The notes beneath the pieces were generated by a model. The model was not told where the DNA came from. It saw only the letters and a program-made list of their open reading frames with translations, and ran no database searches. Below, in pieces: positions 10,184 through 19,104 of a stretch of DNA of 64,000 nucleotides. Location of the stretch: contig NZ_SPUM01000029.1 in assembly GCF_004614195.1 (NCBI RefSeq), positions 17,072-81,071 on the forward strand, given 5' to 3'. The stretch is from Massilia horti. Lineage in GTDB: Bacteria; Pseudomonadota; Gammaproteobacteria; Burkholderiales; Burkholderiaceae_D. The position numbers were made by a program, and so were the translations under genes. The number at the start of each line of letters is the position of its first letter. Positions within the stretch are counted from its first letter, which is position 1.

Positions 10184-10331
10184 CTGCCCGGCGCCGCGCG
10201 AACAAGCGCTTCCAGAAAACAATTTCAAACACGCCCGCAACTGCAAAGGCGACCCCAGCGCCGGTATCGAGGCCGACGTAATACATGCCGAGTGCGGCAG
10301 CCAGGCAAGCAAGTGTAATCAGGTGACGCAT
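10155..10331 (-). CDS. Small membrane protein (58 aa)
   Basis: The start at 10331 (MRHLITLACLAAALGMYYVG) has GGGAG eight bases before it. The product is two hydrophobic helices with a short turn (LDTGAG) and a basic C-terminus (RLFARRRAARVRV) that should stay in the cytoplasm. No family is recognised. It lies convergently between the two coiled-coil paralogs and overlaps the end of the first by 29 bases. Confidence 0.55.
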   Translation of the reverse strand: MRHLITLACLAAALGMYYVGLDTGAGVAFAVAGVFEIVFWKRLFARRRAARVRVSSAA

Positions 10332-10508
10332 AGGAAACTCCCAAGATTCGTTGTTCTGCATCTTGCCATAAAGATTGCGACTCAGGTTGGAATCCGTCGT
10401 GGCCGGGTTTCATTTGCGCCCTGTTGAAGCGCTGTTGATGGTCGCGCTCTTATACTGTCAGCTTGGTTACCCTACTTGCGCTGGCAGGGAGCGAGTCTGG
10501 AAGAAGCA

Positions 10509-10730
10509 ATGGACGATCGGGTAAAAATGATCGAGGGTCGCCTGTTCGCTCTTGAGCGCGACATTGCGATTATTAAAGCCACTGGTGCTACGAAGACCGA
10601 TCTTGCGAAACTAAGATCGGAATTAAAGACTGCGATCGCTGAAGCGAAGAGCGGCATCATCATCTGGATCGTCAGCGCCATTGTCCTCGCGCAGGTTTTG
10701 CCTATGCTTCTGAAGCGAATCGGCTTCTAG
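10509..10730 (+). CDS. Small coiled-coil membrane-anchored protein, copy 2
   Basis: A 73-residue paralog of the gene at 9941: it shares LERDIAIIKATGATK, a coiled-coil stretch, and IIIWIVSA followed by LPMLLKRIGF. It lacks two of the four heptads, so copies differ by multiples of seven residues. The ATG at 10509 has GGAAG before it; an earlier TTG at 10476 would add 11 residues. The pair arose by local duplication. The role is unknown. Confidence 0.6.
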   Translation: MDDRVKMIEGRLFALERDIAIIKATGATKTDLAKLRSELKTAIAEAKSGIIIWIVSAIVLAQVLPMLLKRIGF

Positions 10731-10748
10731 CATTACGCATGGCCACAT

Positions 10749-11396
10749 CTAAGCCCCAGCGGGCGCCGGCGTCTTCGGCTTGTACTCGCACAGGTCGTTG
10801 ATGATGCAGTTCCAGCACTTGGGCTTGCGCGCCACGCAGGTGTAGCGGCCGTGCAGGATCAGCCAGTGGTGCGCGTCGTGCAGGTATTCCCTCGGCACAA
10901 ACTTGAGCAGCTTTTGCTCGACCTCGTCCACGTTCTTCCCCGGCGCGATCTTGGTGCGATTGGCCACGCGGAAGATGTGCGTATCCACCGCCATGGTCGG
11001 TTCACCGAAGGCCGTGTTGAGCACCACGTTGGCCGTCTTGCGGCCCACGCCCGGCAATGCCTCCAGCGCCTCGCGCGAGTGGGGCACTTCGCCGCCGTAC
11101 TGGTCCACCAGGATCTGGCAGGTCGCCATCACATTCTTGGCCTTGGTGTTGTACAGGCCGATGGTCGAGATGTAGGTCTTCAGTTCGTCCAGGCCGAGGT
11201 CGAGAATCTGTTGCGGCGTGTTGGCGACCGGGTACAGCCGGCGAGTGGACTTGTTCACGCCGACGTCGGTCGCCTGTGCTGACAGCAAGACCGCGATCAG
11301 CAGTTCGAACGGGGTGCTGTATTCGAGCTCGGTGGTTGGGTGCGGATTGGCTTCCTTGAAGCGGCGAAAGATTTCGAGTCGCTTGGCTGGGTTCAT
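10749..11396 (-). CDS. nth: Endonuclease III
   Basis: This base-excision repair glycosylase/AP lyase removes oxidised pyrimidines. The helix-hairpin-helix LPGVGRKTA (114-122) contains the catalytic K120, and the catalytic aspartate is D138 in VDTH. Four cysteines (187, 194, 197, 203) with C-x6-C-x2-C-x5-C spacing hold the 4Fe-4S cluster. The 215-residue length is typical. The gene starts one base after the rsxB stop, so the two form an operon, as in other betaproteobacteria. Confidence 0.96.
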   Translation of the reverse strand: MNPAKRLEIFRRFKEANPHPTTELEYSTPFELLIAVLLSAQATDVGVNKSTRRLYPVANTPQQILDLGLDELKTYISTIGLYNTKAKNVMATCQILVDQYGGEVPHSREALEALPGVGRKTANVVLNTAFGEPTMAVDTHIFRVANRTKIAPGKNVDEVEQKLLKFVPREYLHDAHHWLILHGRYTCVARKPKCWNCIINDLCEYKPKTPAPAGA

Positions 11397-11397
11397 G

Positions 11398-12084
11398 TCA
11401 GTCTTTGTTCTCCGGCGGGGTCTGGCCGGCGGCGCGCAGGCGCGCGCGTTCCATCGCGGCGGCGATAATTGCGCGTTTGCGCTCCTTCTCCGCCAATTCT
11501 TCCGGGGTATTGGTCGCGTCGGCCGTTACCGCACGCATCTTCTCGACTGCCTTGGCCGCCAGGCGCGCGTCGTTTTCCTCCTTCTCGCGCTGCAGCCGCA
11601 CTGTGCGGAAGTCATGGCGTGCGCGGGCGGCATCGGCCTGCTCCTGCGACCAGGCGGCCCAGCCGGTCAGCTCGCCCGTCACCGGGATCATGGCGATGCA
11701 GTCGACCGGGCAGGGTGCGACGCACAGGTCGCAGCCGGTGCACAGGCTGGGCAATATGGTGTGCATCTGCTTGGCCGCGCCCATGATCGCGTCGACCGGG
11801 CAGGCCTGGATGCACAGCGTGCAGCCGATGCACAGGCTCTCGTCGATGAACGCGACCGGGCGCGCGCGCTCGACACCGTTGGCCGGGTTGATCGGAATCA
11901 CCGGCCGGCCCGTGAGCGCGGAAAGCCGCCGCACGCCTTCGATACCGCCGGGCGGGCACTGGTTGATCTCTGCCTCGCCGCGCGCGATTGCCTCAGCATA
12001 AGGGCGGCAGGCGGGGTAGCCGCACTTGGTGCATTGGGTCTGCGGCAGCAGGTCTTCGATCTGGTCGGCGAGGGTCTTGGTCAC
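11398..12084 (-). CDS. rsxB: Electron transport complex subunit RsxB/RnfB
   Basis: An iron-sulfur protein of 228 residues from a GTG at 12084 (protein starts with [14 protein letters not shown] after the initiator). The first cluster domain has CTKCGYPAC followed later by C in NQCPPGG; two ferredoxin-type motifs, [12 protein letters not shown] and [12 protein letters not shown], follow. A charged helical C-terminus of about 80 residues comes last. The N-terminal membrane anchor of gammaproteobacterial RnfB is missing, and no other rnf genes are present, so it may be the stand-alone betaproteobacterial form that partners nth. The start could be slightly different; no strong ribosome-binding site is seen. 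Confidence 0.85.
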   Translation of the reverse strand: MTKTLADQIEDLLPQTQCTKCGYPACRPYAEAIARGEAEINQCPPGGIEGVRRLSALTGRPVIPINPANGVERARPVAFIDESLCIGCTLCIQACPVDAIMGAAKQMHTILPSLCTGCDLCVAPCPVDCIAMIPVTGELTGWAAWSQEQADAARARHDFRTVRLQREKEENDARLAAKAVEKMRAVTADATNTPEELAEKERKRAIIAAAMERARLRAAGQTPPENKD

Positions 12085-12150
12085 GGCTGGTGGTGCGGGA
12101 GGAAAGCCGACATTATCCGATAAAAGTGGCGGGGCCGCGAGACGGGGCCA

Positions 12151-12227
12151 CCAGTGCGTACGCGGACGCCAACGTGACGCGGCCGTACCGCGTGCGCACT
12201 GGTCCTCGCCGGCCGCGCGCCCCCTAC
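12151..12227 (-). repeat. GTAG-type palindromic repeat, divergent copy
   Basis: CCAGTGCGTACGCGG (12151-12165) is an inverted copy, with one mismatch, of CCGCGTGCGCACTGG (12188-12202), and the element ends in CCCCCTAC. Read on the minus strand, its first 45 bases match the element at 63868-63970. It belongs to the same family as the copies at 32.8, 39.6, 53.2 and 63.9 kb. Confidence 0.65.
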
Positions 12228-12245
12228 GCCTCTGTAAGCCGGACG

Positions 12246-12281
12246 AAAAAAATGCCGCAGCGGGTGTGCTGCGGCATTTTT
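12246..12281 (-). terminator. Terminator of phaZ
   Basis: AAAATGCCGCAG and CTGCGGCATTTT form a 12-base-pair stem around an eight-base loop. The A-run at 12246-12252 becomes a T-run on the minus strand. It lies 19 bases after the phaZ stop. Confidence 0.8.
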
Positions 12282-12299
12282 GTGTTTCGGAAGCGCCGG

Positions 12300-13535
12300 T
12301 CAGGCGTGCGTGCGGATGAATTCGCCGATGCGCGGACAAATGATCTCGCGCCAGCGACGGCCCGAGAAGATGCCGTAGTGTCCGGCTTTGGCCGCCACGA
12401 AGTCGTAGCGCATGTTTTCCGGAATCCCGCTGCACAGCTCGTGTGCGGCCTGGGTCTGGCCCGCGCCGGAGATGTCGTCCAGTTCGCCTTCCACCGTGAG
12501 CAGCGCCACGGTCTTGATGTCCTGCGGGCGTACCAGCTGGCCGCCCACTTCCCATGTGCCCTTCGGCAGGCGGAACTCCTGGAACACGGTCTTGATGGTG
12601 TCGAGGTAGTACTCGGCCGGCATGTCGAGCACGGCGTTGTATTCGTCGTAGAACTGGCGGTGGCTCTCGGCGGAGTCGTCGTCGCCGCGCACCAGGTGCT
12701 GGTAGAACTCGCGGTGGCTCTGCGCGTGGCGGCCCGGATTCATGGCGATGAAGCCGGCGTGCTGCAGGAAGCCCGGGTAGACCTTGCGGCCGAAGCCCGG
12801 GTAATTTCCCGGCACCGAGTAAACCACGGTGTTTTCGAACCACGAGAACGGCTTTTCCATGGCCAGGTCATTGACCGCGGTGGGCGACTTGCGGGGATCG
12901 ATCGGGCCGCCCATCATGGTCATGGTGCGGGGCAGCTTGGGGTCGTTGTTGGTCGCCATCAGCGAGATCGCGGCCAGCACCGGCACGGTCGGCTGGCATA
13001 CCGAGATCACGTGCAGATCCGGTCCCAGCAGGCGGATGAAGTCCTGGACGTAGAACACGTAGTCGTCCAGGTGGAACGGGCCTTCCGACAGCGGGACCAT
13101 GCGGGCATCGGTCCAGTCGGTGATGTAGACGTCGTGGTGCGCCAGCAGCGCGCGCACGGTGTCGCGCAGCAGGGTGGCGTGGTGGCCGGACAGCGGCGCG
13201 ACCAGCAGCACTTTGGGCTGGTTCAGCGCTTCGATCTTGCGGTCGCTCAGGTCTTTCTTGAAATGCAGCAGTTTGCAGAACGGCTTGGTGACGACGGTGC
13301 GTTCCATGATGCCGACCGGCTTGTCGTTAATGGTGACGTTGTCGATGCCGAATGCCGGCTTGGCATAGTCCTTGCCGAGCCGGTACATCAGCTCGTAGCC
13401 GGCCGCAATACGCTGCGAGAAGGGGGTATGTGCAAACGGTGAAACTGGGTTCGAAAATAGCTTCGAGGACGCATCGGCCCACTGCATGAGCGGAGTCAGA
13501 AACGTGCGTTGCATCTCGTGCAGTTGGTAAAGCAT
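12300..13535 (-). CDS. phaZ: Intracellular polyhydroxybutyrate depolymerase
   Basis: It mobilises stored PHB in the cytoplasm. The 411-residue product starts [20 protein letters not shown], and the nucleophile is a cysteine, C180 in SVCQPTVP, instead of the serine of extracellular depolymerases; this matches the PhaZ1/PhaZa1 class of Ralstonia. The final [13 protein letters not shown] holds the catalytic histidine. No signal peptide is seen, as expected. The start at 13535 has AAGGA upstream; an earlier ATG is 17 codons away and lacks it. A PHA-system protein gene at 17561 supports PHB metabolism. Confidence 0.93.
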   Translation of the reverse strand: MLYQLHEMQRTFLTPLMQWADASSKLFSNPVSPFAHTPFSQRIAAGYELMYRLGKDYAKPAFGIDNVTINDKPVGIMERTVVTKPFCKLLHFKKDLSDRKIEALNQPKVLLVAPLSGHHATLLRDTVRALLAHHDVYITDWTDARMVPLSEGPFHLDDYVFYVQDFIRLLGPDLHVISVCQPTVPVLAAISLMATNNDPKLPRTMTMMGGPIDPRKSPTAVNDLAMEKPFSWFENTVVYSVPGNYPGFGRKVYPGFLQHAGFIAMNPGRHAQSHREFYQHLVRGDDDSAESHRQFYDEYNAVLDMPAEYYLDTIKTVFQEFRLPKGTWEVGGQLVRPQDIKTVALLTVEGELDDISGAGQTQAAHELCSGIPENMRYDFVAAKAGHYGIFSGRRWREIICPRIGEFIRTHA

Positions 13536-13713
13536 AAAGTATCCTTCTGGATGAGGTCGCGCGTGGCAAACGTTCGCGCAAGGCACTCGATCAATTATAG
13601 GTTATGTGGCTTGGGCTGTGGAAACAGTCTCCGATCTGAAAATAATGGTGCCGCACGACACTATTTGTATCACGATTTGTGGCGGTCCGTCGGTACGTGC
13701 GGCCACAGAAAAG

Positions 13714-13741
13714 CGAATGCCCCGGCGAGCCGGGGCATTCG
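13714..13741 (-). terminator. Hairpin terminator after the FNR gene
   Basis: CGAATGCCCCGG and CCGGGGCATTCG form a perfect 12-base-pair stem with a CGAG loop, 29 bases after the FNR stop. A short CTTTTC follows on the minus strand. Confidence 0.7.
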
Positions 13742-13769
13742 TGGTGAAGAACTTACGGAACGGTAGCGT

Positions 13770-14861
13770 TTAGTCAAACACAGGTGTTTCCACGCCAAGG
13801 ATCTTATGCAACTTGGGTGAGGTGGTCGTGTACTGCATGTGAATCTTCTTGTCAGGGAAGATGTACGGCGCGGCGCCGAAGGCGGCCAGCGCGGCTTCGT
13901 GGAAGCCCGACAGGATCAGCTTTTTCTTGCCCGGATAGGTGTTGATGTCACCCACGGCAAAGATGCCCGGTACGTTGGTTTCGAACTTCTCGGTGTCCAC
14001 GACCTTGAGCTGGCGCTTTTCGATGTCCAGGCCCCACTCGGCGATCGGGCCGAGCTTGGGCGACAGGCCGAAGAATACCAGCAGCATGTCCAGCGGCACG
14101 CGGCGGGTCACGCCATCGGCGCCGGTGACCTTCACCTCGCTCAGCTTGCCGTCGCGCTCGTCGAAACCGGTGACCTGGCCGGTGATCAGCTGCATCTCGT
14201 ACTCGTCGCACAGCTGCTTCATCTTGGCGACCGAGGCCGGGGCGGCGCGGAAGTCCTCGCGGCGGTGCACCAGCACCACCGACTCGGCCTTGCCGACGAA
14301 GTTCAGGGTCCAGTCGAGCGCGGAGTCGCCGCCGCCGCAGATGACCAGGTTCTTGCCTTCGAACAGGGCAGGGTCCTTGACGCGGTAGAACAGCTGGCTG
14401 TTGTCGAACTTGTCGATGCCGTCGACCTTGATGGTGCGCGCCTGGAACGAGCCGACGCCGGCTGCGATGAAGATGGTCTTGGTGATGAAGCGGGTGCCGG
14501 CCGAGGTTTCGACATTGAAACGGCCGTCTTCGCGGCGCTGCACGGTCGTCACTTCCTGACCCAGGTGGAAGGTCGGATCGAACGGTTCGATCTGCTTGAG
14601 CAGGTTGTCGGTCAGTTCCTGGCCGGTGCACACTGGCACGGCCGGGATGTCGTAAATCGGCTTGTCCGGATACAGTTCCACGCACTGGCCGCCGACGGCC
14701 GGCAGCGAATCGATCACGTGGGCCTTGATTTCAAGCAGGCCGAGCTCAAACACCTGGAACAGGCCAACCGGGCCTGCGCCGATGATCACGGCGTCGGCAT
14801 CGATGGCGCCGGCAAACGAACTGTTGGGAGCGAGGCTGCCCGCTTCGTGGCTGATTGTCAT
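13770..14861 (-). CDS. Ferredoxin-NADP+ reductase, thioredoxin-reductase-like type
   Basis: A FAD flavoprotein of 363 residues. The FAD motif is IIGAGPVGL near residue 26, the loop [20 protein letters not shown] follows, and a second nucleotide motif [10 protein letters not shown] binds NADPH. The C-terminal [19 protein letters not shown] is the FAD flavin-binding end. The redox CxxC of true thioredoxin reductases is absent, so this is the YumC-like FNR class. A 7Fe ferredoxin gene lies 126 bases upstream on the same strand, the probable partner. Confidence 0.88.
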   Translation of the reverse strand: MTISHEAGSLAPNSSFAGAIDADAVIIGAGPVGLFQVFELGLLEIKAHVIDSLPAVGGQCVELYPDKPIYDIPAVPVCTGQELTDNLLKQIEPFDPTFHLGQEVTTVQRREDGRFNVETSAGTRFITKTIFIAAGVGSFQARTIKVDGIDKFDNSQLFYRVKDPALFEGKNLVICGGGDSALDWTLNFVGKAESVVLVHRREDFRAAPASVAKMKQLCDEYEMQLITGQVTGFDERDGKLSEVKVTGADGVTRRVPLDMLLVFFGLSPKLGPIAEWGLDIEKRQLKVVDTEKFETNVPGIFAVGDINTYPGKKKLILSGFHEAALAAFGAAPYIFPDKKIHMQYTTTSPKLHKILGVETPVFD

Positions 14862-14987
14862 GCTTACTTCCTGTTGATTTTGAATGAGGGGCGCCGGGCC
14901 TGCGGTGACGCGATGGCGCCTAGTGTGCCATGGATGGCAGGAGGCCGACGCGCTGCCCCCGCCAGGTGAGAGCAGCTGTTGGGCTGG

Positions 14988-15311
14988 TCAGCGAACCAGC
15001 TGGTCGATCTTGTTCTTGACGTCTTTCCACTCGTCCGCGTCGGGCAGGGCCGGCTTGGTTTTGGTGATCGACGGCCAGGCGCGCGCCAGTTCGACGTTGA
15101 TCTTGATGAACTGTTGCTGGTCGGATGGCACGTCCTCTTCCGCATAGATCGCATTTACCGGGCATTCGGCCACGCAGACGGCGCAGTCGATGCACTCGTC
15201 AGGGTCGATCGCGAGGAAATTCGGGCCTTCCCGGAAACAATCTACCGGGCATACATCAACGCAGTCGGTATAACGACAACGGATGCACGATTCGGTGACA
15301 ACGTGGGTCAT
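14988..15311 (-). CDS. fdxA: 7Fe ferredoxin
   Basis: The 107-residue product starts [20 protein letters not shown] at 15311. Cysteines C9, C12, C17 and C21 plus C25 form the first region, and C40, C43, C46 and C50 the second ([11 protein letters not shown]), the 3Fe-4S plus 4Fe-4S pattern of Azotobacter-type FdxA. The long C-terminal tail is typical. It is encoded just upstream of an FNR on the same strand and is its likely electron partner. Confidence 0.93.
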   Translation of the reverse strand: MTHVVTESCIRCRYTDCVDVCPVDCFREGPNFLAIDPDECIDCAVCVAECPVNAIYAEEDVPSDQQQFIKINVELARAWPSITKTKPALPDADEWKDVKNKIDQLVR

Positions 15312-15498
15312 AACAGTCCTATCTATGGTGGAGGTGCCGCGACGTCGGCGTTTGATTGATGTTCGCCAAACGTGGCAAAGCACTGTATTTTAGGGCAATT
15401 CAGCCTTTCCGACAAATTAGGCTTATACACAATAAACATAAGCAAATGTCCCTTGTCGCGTCAGTGTATTAACCAGAATGCAACACAAAACACCGCGA

Positions 15499-15780
15499 TC
15501 ACGCGGTGCGGCGCAGGTATTCGATCAGGGATTGCCATTCGGTGGCGGCGGCCGCATGGTCTTCGGTCACGCGCAGGGTGCGCTTGCGCGGGCCGTCGTC
15601 GACGGTGATTTCCCAGCGTGGAATGTCGGCCCCGATGCTGCAGGGCGGGGTGGCGTCGAAAAAGTCTAGCTTGCGCAGCAAGTCCTCGACCGATTTGCCG
15701 TCCGCGCGGCATGTGGTGTCGAGCTCGTAGCATTCAGTGCGGCCGGCAAAACCGCCGCTGGCTTTTGCGGTGATTTTCAT
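15499..15780 (-). CDS. Emfourin-like protease inhibitor
   Basis: The 93-residue product starts MKITAKASGGFAGRTECYEL and continues with SVEDLLRKLDFF, a PRWEITVDDG strand and a terminal WQSLIEYLRR helix. This pattern matches emfourin, the small cytoplasmic inhibitor of protealysin-type M4 proteases that is usually encoded beside its target. Here a protease gene lies 143 bases upstream on the same strand, which supports the call. A hairpin repeat sits between the two genes. No signal peptide is present. Confidence 0.75.
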   Translation of the reverse strand: MKITAKASGGFAGRTECYELDTTCRADGKSVEDLLRKLDFFDATPPCSIGADIPRWEITVDDGPRKRTLRVTEDHAAAATEWQSLIEYLRRTA

Positions 15781-15835
15781 GATTCCTCCGCGTACCAGAT
15801 TGTTATTGCGTTTAATTTCGAAGCGTCAGCTTCAA

Positions 15836-15868
15836 AACGCCATTCCCGGGCGAGCCCGGGAACGACGG
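15836..15868. repeat. Short hairpin repeat of the TTCCCGGG type
   Basis: TTCCCGGG-CGAG-CCCGGGAA (15843-15862) is a perfect hairpin flanked by GCCA and CGACGG. It resembles the common intergenic repeats of the form ATTCCC...GGGAAT (dRS3-like). It lies between the protease and inhibitor genes and could weaken read-through or stabilise mRNA. Confidence 0.6.
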
Positions 15869-15923
15869 TGTTGCGCCTGCCATTAAAAACATGGCGGCGG
15901 GAGCGGTGCTTTTAATGTAATGC

Positions 15924-17381
15924 TTAACGCGTTGCACCAGAGCCTGAATCCGGCTCCTCCTGGCCCGCCGGCCCGTTGCGCCCGTGCTCGGCGCACCAGC
16001 GCGCCAGCGCCTGCGCTTCGCCATCGAGTACGCGTTCGATATCGTAATACTCGGCCAAGTTCATCGTCCCGCAGCAGGCCCGGCGGTCCTGCACGGCGCC
16101 CGGCGCGTCCTTGACCAGGGCCGCAAGCCTCATCCGCGGCTCGTGGTCCTCGGTGAGTGGCACCGGCGACTCGACCACCTCGCGCTGCGCGAACCGGTTG
16201 CGGATGAAGTTGGCGTAATCGGCCGGCTTGCCGTCTTCAAGCACGATGCGCAGCATTTCATTGACCACGTCGGCAAAGGTCGCGGCGATGTCCGGCGCCG
16301 CGATCAGCGCGCGCAGCACCAGAGAGCGCAGATAGGCGCCGACCCGGTGCAGCACCAACGCGTCGTCCTCCAGCGCGGGATTGCGTTCGTACGCGAACAT
16401 GTCTGCCAGGATATCGTACACGGCCCCGGTGAAGACCTGCGAGATCGCGTGCACTTCCGTGCCGGCGTCCGACAAGGTAACGTTGTTGTCGGCATTACGC
16501 AGGCCGTTCGAGTTGCCAAGCGCCAGGCCGAACTGTTCGGCTATGTCGGAGAGAAAGGTCTTGTCGTGCAGGCGCGCCTTGGTCTGGGCGATGACCGCCT
16601 CGCACTGGTCGAGCTGGGACAGCGCCAGGAAGATCGCGGTCAGGTCGCCGAACGACTCGTGCAGGCCGCCGGTCTGGGGCGGATTGTCGGCCTGCAGCCA
16701 TTGCGGCTTGAGGCCGTCGAGCACCGCGTGCCCGGTTTCGTGCGAGACGATGTCGAACGAGCGGCAGGTGTAGATGCGGTTGGTCTGGCCGTTGGGCACG
16801 AAATCGCCGAACTTCAGGCAGTTTTGCGAGCGGCTGTAAAAGGCGTTCATGACGTTCGGCAGACCGTACGGGAACACCTGCAGCGGCGAGGTGTCTACGC
16901 TGCTATTCCACTGCCAGGGCAGCGGCATGTCGGCGTCGGCACAGGAGAGCGCGCGCTGGTACATGGTGAGCGTCTGGCGTACCACGGCGAAAGTGTGCAC
17001 CGCGTCGAACTGCGGCGTGTCCGGCATGGTGACGAAGTCGCCGAACGCGTTCGGAGCCACCGGATCAATGCCGTCGCCCGAGACGATGCGCGCGTCGCGC
17101 GGGCCGGCCAGCACGATGCCCGGCAGGAAAACCTTGCGGATGCCGAGTTCGGTCACCGACGGGTCCTGCTTCCACATCAGCACCCGGGCCCCGAAGGCGT
17201 AGGGCAGCGGCACCCCGGGCGTGGGAGAGTCGTTGCTGGCGCGCGGCGCGCCCGGCTCGTCCAGCAGCTGGGCGGCCTTGCGGTGCTGGCGGTAGGGGGC
17301 GCTCGGGGTGGGGACAAAGCTGACCGGCGACTGTTCGCGCTCGTCCGGCGCGTCGTCCGCCACTAGGGCTCGTGATTCCAT
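15924..17381 (-). CDS. Gluzincin metallopeptidase, divergent M4-like
   Basis: The 485-residue product has the zinc motif HETGH at 214-218 and a probable third ligand E242 in GGLHESFGDL (238-247), the thermolysin-clan arrangement (HExxH plus downstream E). Both motifs differ from canonical M4 enzymes, and similarity outside them is faint, so this is a divergent subfamily. There is no signal peptide; an N-terminal low-complexity segment of ~60 residues precedes the catalytic part. AAGGAGGAG stands six bases before the ATG, predicting good translation. The emfourin-like gene follows downstream and may hold the enzyme inactive in the cytoplasm. Confidence 0.75.
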   Translation of the reverse strand: MESRALVADDAPDEREQSPVSFVPTPSAPYRQHRKAAQLLDEPGAPRASNDSPTPGVPLPYAFGARVLMWKQDPSVTELGIRKVFLPGIVLAGPRDARIVSGDGIDPVAPNAFGDFVTMPDTPQFDAVHTFAVVRQTLTMYQRALSCADADMPLPWQWNSSVDTSPLQVFPYGLPNVMNAFYSRSQNCLKFGDFVPNGQTNRIYTCRSFDIVSHETGHAVLDGLKPQWLQADNPPQTGGLHESFGDLTAIFLALSQLDQCEAVIAQTKARLHDKTFLSDIAEQFGLALGNSNGLRNADNNVTLSDAGTEVHAISQVFTGAVYDILADMFAYERNPALEDDALVLHRVGAYLRSLVLRALIAAPDIAATFADVVNEMLRIVLEDGKPADYANFIRNRFAQREVVESPVPLTEDHEPRMRLAALVKDAPGAVQDRRACCGTMNLAEYYDIERVLDGEAQALARWCAEHGRNGPAGQEEPDSGSGATR

Positions 17382-17560
17382 GGTGACTCCTCCTTGTGCG
17401 ATGGCTCAGCGGGAATGGTCACCTGTGCGGTAAATCAGGCATTGAGGAATATCAATTGATCCTGATCTAAGAGGGAGAATGCAAGGGAGGCTGGCGAACT
17501 CCGCAGTCAAATGGCATCATTGCAGGTTTTGTATTTCTGCCTCAGGAAGGAAGCGCCGCA

Positions 17561-17839
17561 ATGGCTGACATTCGTATCGTCCAGCACCACAACCTGCCTC
17601 CGGAGGCGGCGCGCGCCGCGGCCTGCCAGGTGGCCGACAGGATGGCCGCCGAATATGGATTGGCGTGCCGCTGGTCTGGCGACGTGCTGCGCTTCGAGCG
17701 CAGCGGCGTGCACGGGTCGTTGACGCTGGATGGCTCGCACGCGGCGATGCACATCCAGCTCGGTTTTCCGATGAGCGCTTTCGCCGCGGCCATCAAGGCC
17801 AAGGTGGCGGAAAGCATGAAGAAGGTGTTTGGGGCTTGA
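17561..17839 (+). CDS. Polyhydroxyalkanoic acid system family protein
   Basis: The 92-residue product starts MADIRIVQHHNLPPEAARAA and contains QVADRMAAEYGLACRWSGD, and its end reads AAAIKAKVAESMKKVFG. These are the features of the small PHA-granule-region family found near or expressed with PHA genes. The molecular role in granules is not established. The gene converges on the ACBP gene with one base between them. Confidence 0.78.
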   Translation: MADIRIVQHHNLPPEAARAAACQVADRMAAEYGLACRWSGDVLRFERSGVHGSLTLDGSHAAMHIQLGFPMSAFAAAIKAKVAESMKKVFGA

Positions 17840-17840
17840 A

Positions 17841-18095
17841 TCAGCCCTTCAGGTCCGCGATCAGGTCGATGTACTGTTGCATCGCGTCTTCCTGCGCGGT
17901 GCCCTTCAGGCTCTCCCAGGCGTCAAACTTGGCGCGGCCGATCATGTCGCTGAAGCCGGGACGTTCGCCGCTGACGTCGCCGTTCGACGCCTGCTTGAAC
18001 AGGGCGTAGATCTTAAGCAAGGTCATGTTGTCTGGGCGCTCGGGCAAGGTCTTGGATTCAAGCTGCGCCTGGATGAACTGGTCCTGCAAACTCAT
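17841..18095 (-). CDS. Acyl-CoA-binding protein
   Basis: The 84-residue four-helix protein contains LKIYALFKQASNGDVSGERP followed by FSDMIGRAKFDAWESLKG, the core ACBP signature whose Tyr and Lys residues contact the CoA headgroup. It binds and buffers long-chain acyl-CoA in the cytoplasm. The length is typical. It converges on the PHA-system gene. Confidence 0.92.
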   Translation of the reverse strand: MSLQDQFIQAQLESKTLPERPDNMTLLKIYALFKQASNGDVSGERPGFSDMIGRAKFDAWESLKGTAQEDAMQQYIDLIADLKG

Positions 18096-18274
18096 TGCTG
18101 CTCCTGGTTGGGGTTACTCGATTGCGTAGACGTTGCCGGGAAGAACAAGGCCCGCGCATCTTAGCGCACCACGCCGTTGAAACATGGAGTTTGGCAATGA
18201 CTTTAGAGGAAATGCTCGGAAGTGGGGAGGGAGGGCACTGTGATCACAGCGCCTCGGGCGAAACCATTGTTAGC

Positions 18275-18344
18275 ACGTCGTTCCCGCCATAGGCCGCGTG
18301 CTACCGCGGCTCAGTATGGGTTCCCGCCTCCGCGGGAACGACGT
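18275..18344. repeat. Inverted-repeat element bounded by ACGTCGTTCCCG
   Basis: ACGTCGTTCCCG (18275-18286) recurs as its exact inverse CGGGAACGACGT (18333-18344), and an inner hairpin TTCCCGC-CTC-GCGGGAA-like sequence lies at 18321-18338. It is of the same TTCCC/GGGAA class as the hairpin at 15836 and lies in the intergenic region upstream of ACBP. No gene is seen here. Confidence 0.6.
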
Positions 18345-18367
18345 GGTGATGCTTACTTGTCCTTCTG

Positions 18368-18571
18368 TTATTTATCCTTCTCGTCGCTGCTGCGGAACGG
18401 CGCACTCGCGACGCTGACCACGCCCTTGCCGACCGCAACGCCCGCGCCCACCGCGGTGGTTGCGACCGTCACGCCGGCGCCGACCACCGCCCCGCCGACC
18501 GCCATGGCGGTGCAGCCGGACAGCGCCGCCAGCAGCGCGGCTGCCAACAGCATCCGGACAGGCGCGCGCAT
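18368..18571 (-). CDS. Small glycine/valine-rich lipoprotein
   Basis: The 67-residue product has a basic N-terminus, a hydrophobic signal and the lipobox LSGC (cleavage before C20). The mature part is rich in Gly, Ala and Val (GGAVVGAGVTVATTAVGAG) and ends in charged residues. It resembles the small NF038104-type lipoproteins, of unknown role. It starts two bases after the FKBP gene stop, so both are co-transcribed. Confidence 0.7.
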   Translation of the reverse strand: MRAPVRMLLAAALLAALSGCTAMAVGGAVVGAGVTVATTAVGAGVAVGKGVVSVASAPFRSSDEKDK

Positions 18572-18573
18572 GA

Positions 18574-18930
18574 TCAGACCGCCAGCAGTTCGACGTCGAA
18601 AATCAGGGTCGCGTTCGGCGGAATCACGCCGCCGGCGCCGCGCGCGCCGTAGCCCAGGTCGCTCGGAATGACCAGGCGGCGCGTGCCACCCACCTTCATG
18701 CCCTGCACCCCTTCGTCCCAGCCGCGGATCACATGACCAGCGCCGAGCGGGAACTCGAACGGGTCGTTGCGGTCCTTACTTGAGTCGAACTTGGCGCCCT
18801 GCGTGCCATCGTCATTGCGCAGCCAGCCGGTGTAGTGCACGGTGACGTACTGGCCGGCTTTCGCTTCAGCGCCGCTGCCGACGACGGTGTCTTCGTACTG
18901 CAGGCCGGAATTGGTGGTGGTGATGGACAT
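18574..18930 (-). CDS. FKBP-type peptidyl-prolyl isomerase
   Basis: It catalyses cis-trans isomerisation of prolyl bonds. The 118-residue single-domain product contains LQYEDTVVGSGAEAKAGQYV, then VHYTGWL, FDSSKDRNDPFEFPLG, VIRGWDEGVQGM and GYGARGAGGVIPPNATLIFD, all core FKBP motifs. The start at 18930 is preceded by AAGGA; there is no signal peptide, so it acts in the cytoplasm. The small lipoprotein gene follows. Confidence 0.93.
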   Translation of the reverse strand: MSITTTNSGLQYEDTVVGSGAEAKAGQYVTVHYTGWLRNDDGTQGAKFDSSKDRNDPFEFPLGAGHVIRGWDEGVQGMKVGGTRRLVIPSDLGYGARGAGGVIPPNATLIFDVELLAV

Positions 18931-19104
18931 GATTTTCCTTGAATATCGGGTGAAGCGCCGATTGTAGTGCATGGGCTGTCAAAGCGCTATTGACGGTCTT
19001 TCCACTGTGTTGTGAAGGCGAAGCAAATCTGAGGTGGGGCAGAGTTGGATACGACGATTTCCACGTAGAATAGGTGTTTTCTGTCCTCGGGCGAGTCCCC
19101 TTCC

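Noticed and set aside
11398..12843. A very long minus-strand frame covering rsxB and beyond
   Set aside because: Only the last 228 residues have family features; the front is Arg/Pro-rich antisense of the repeat and phaZ region.
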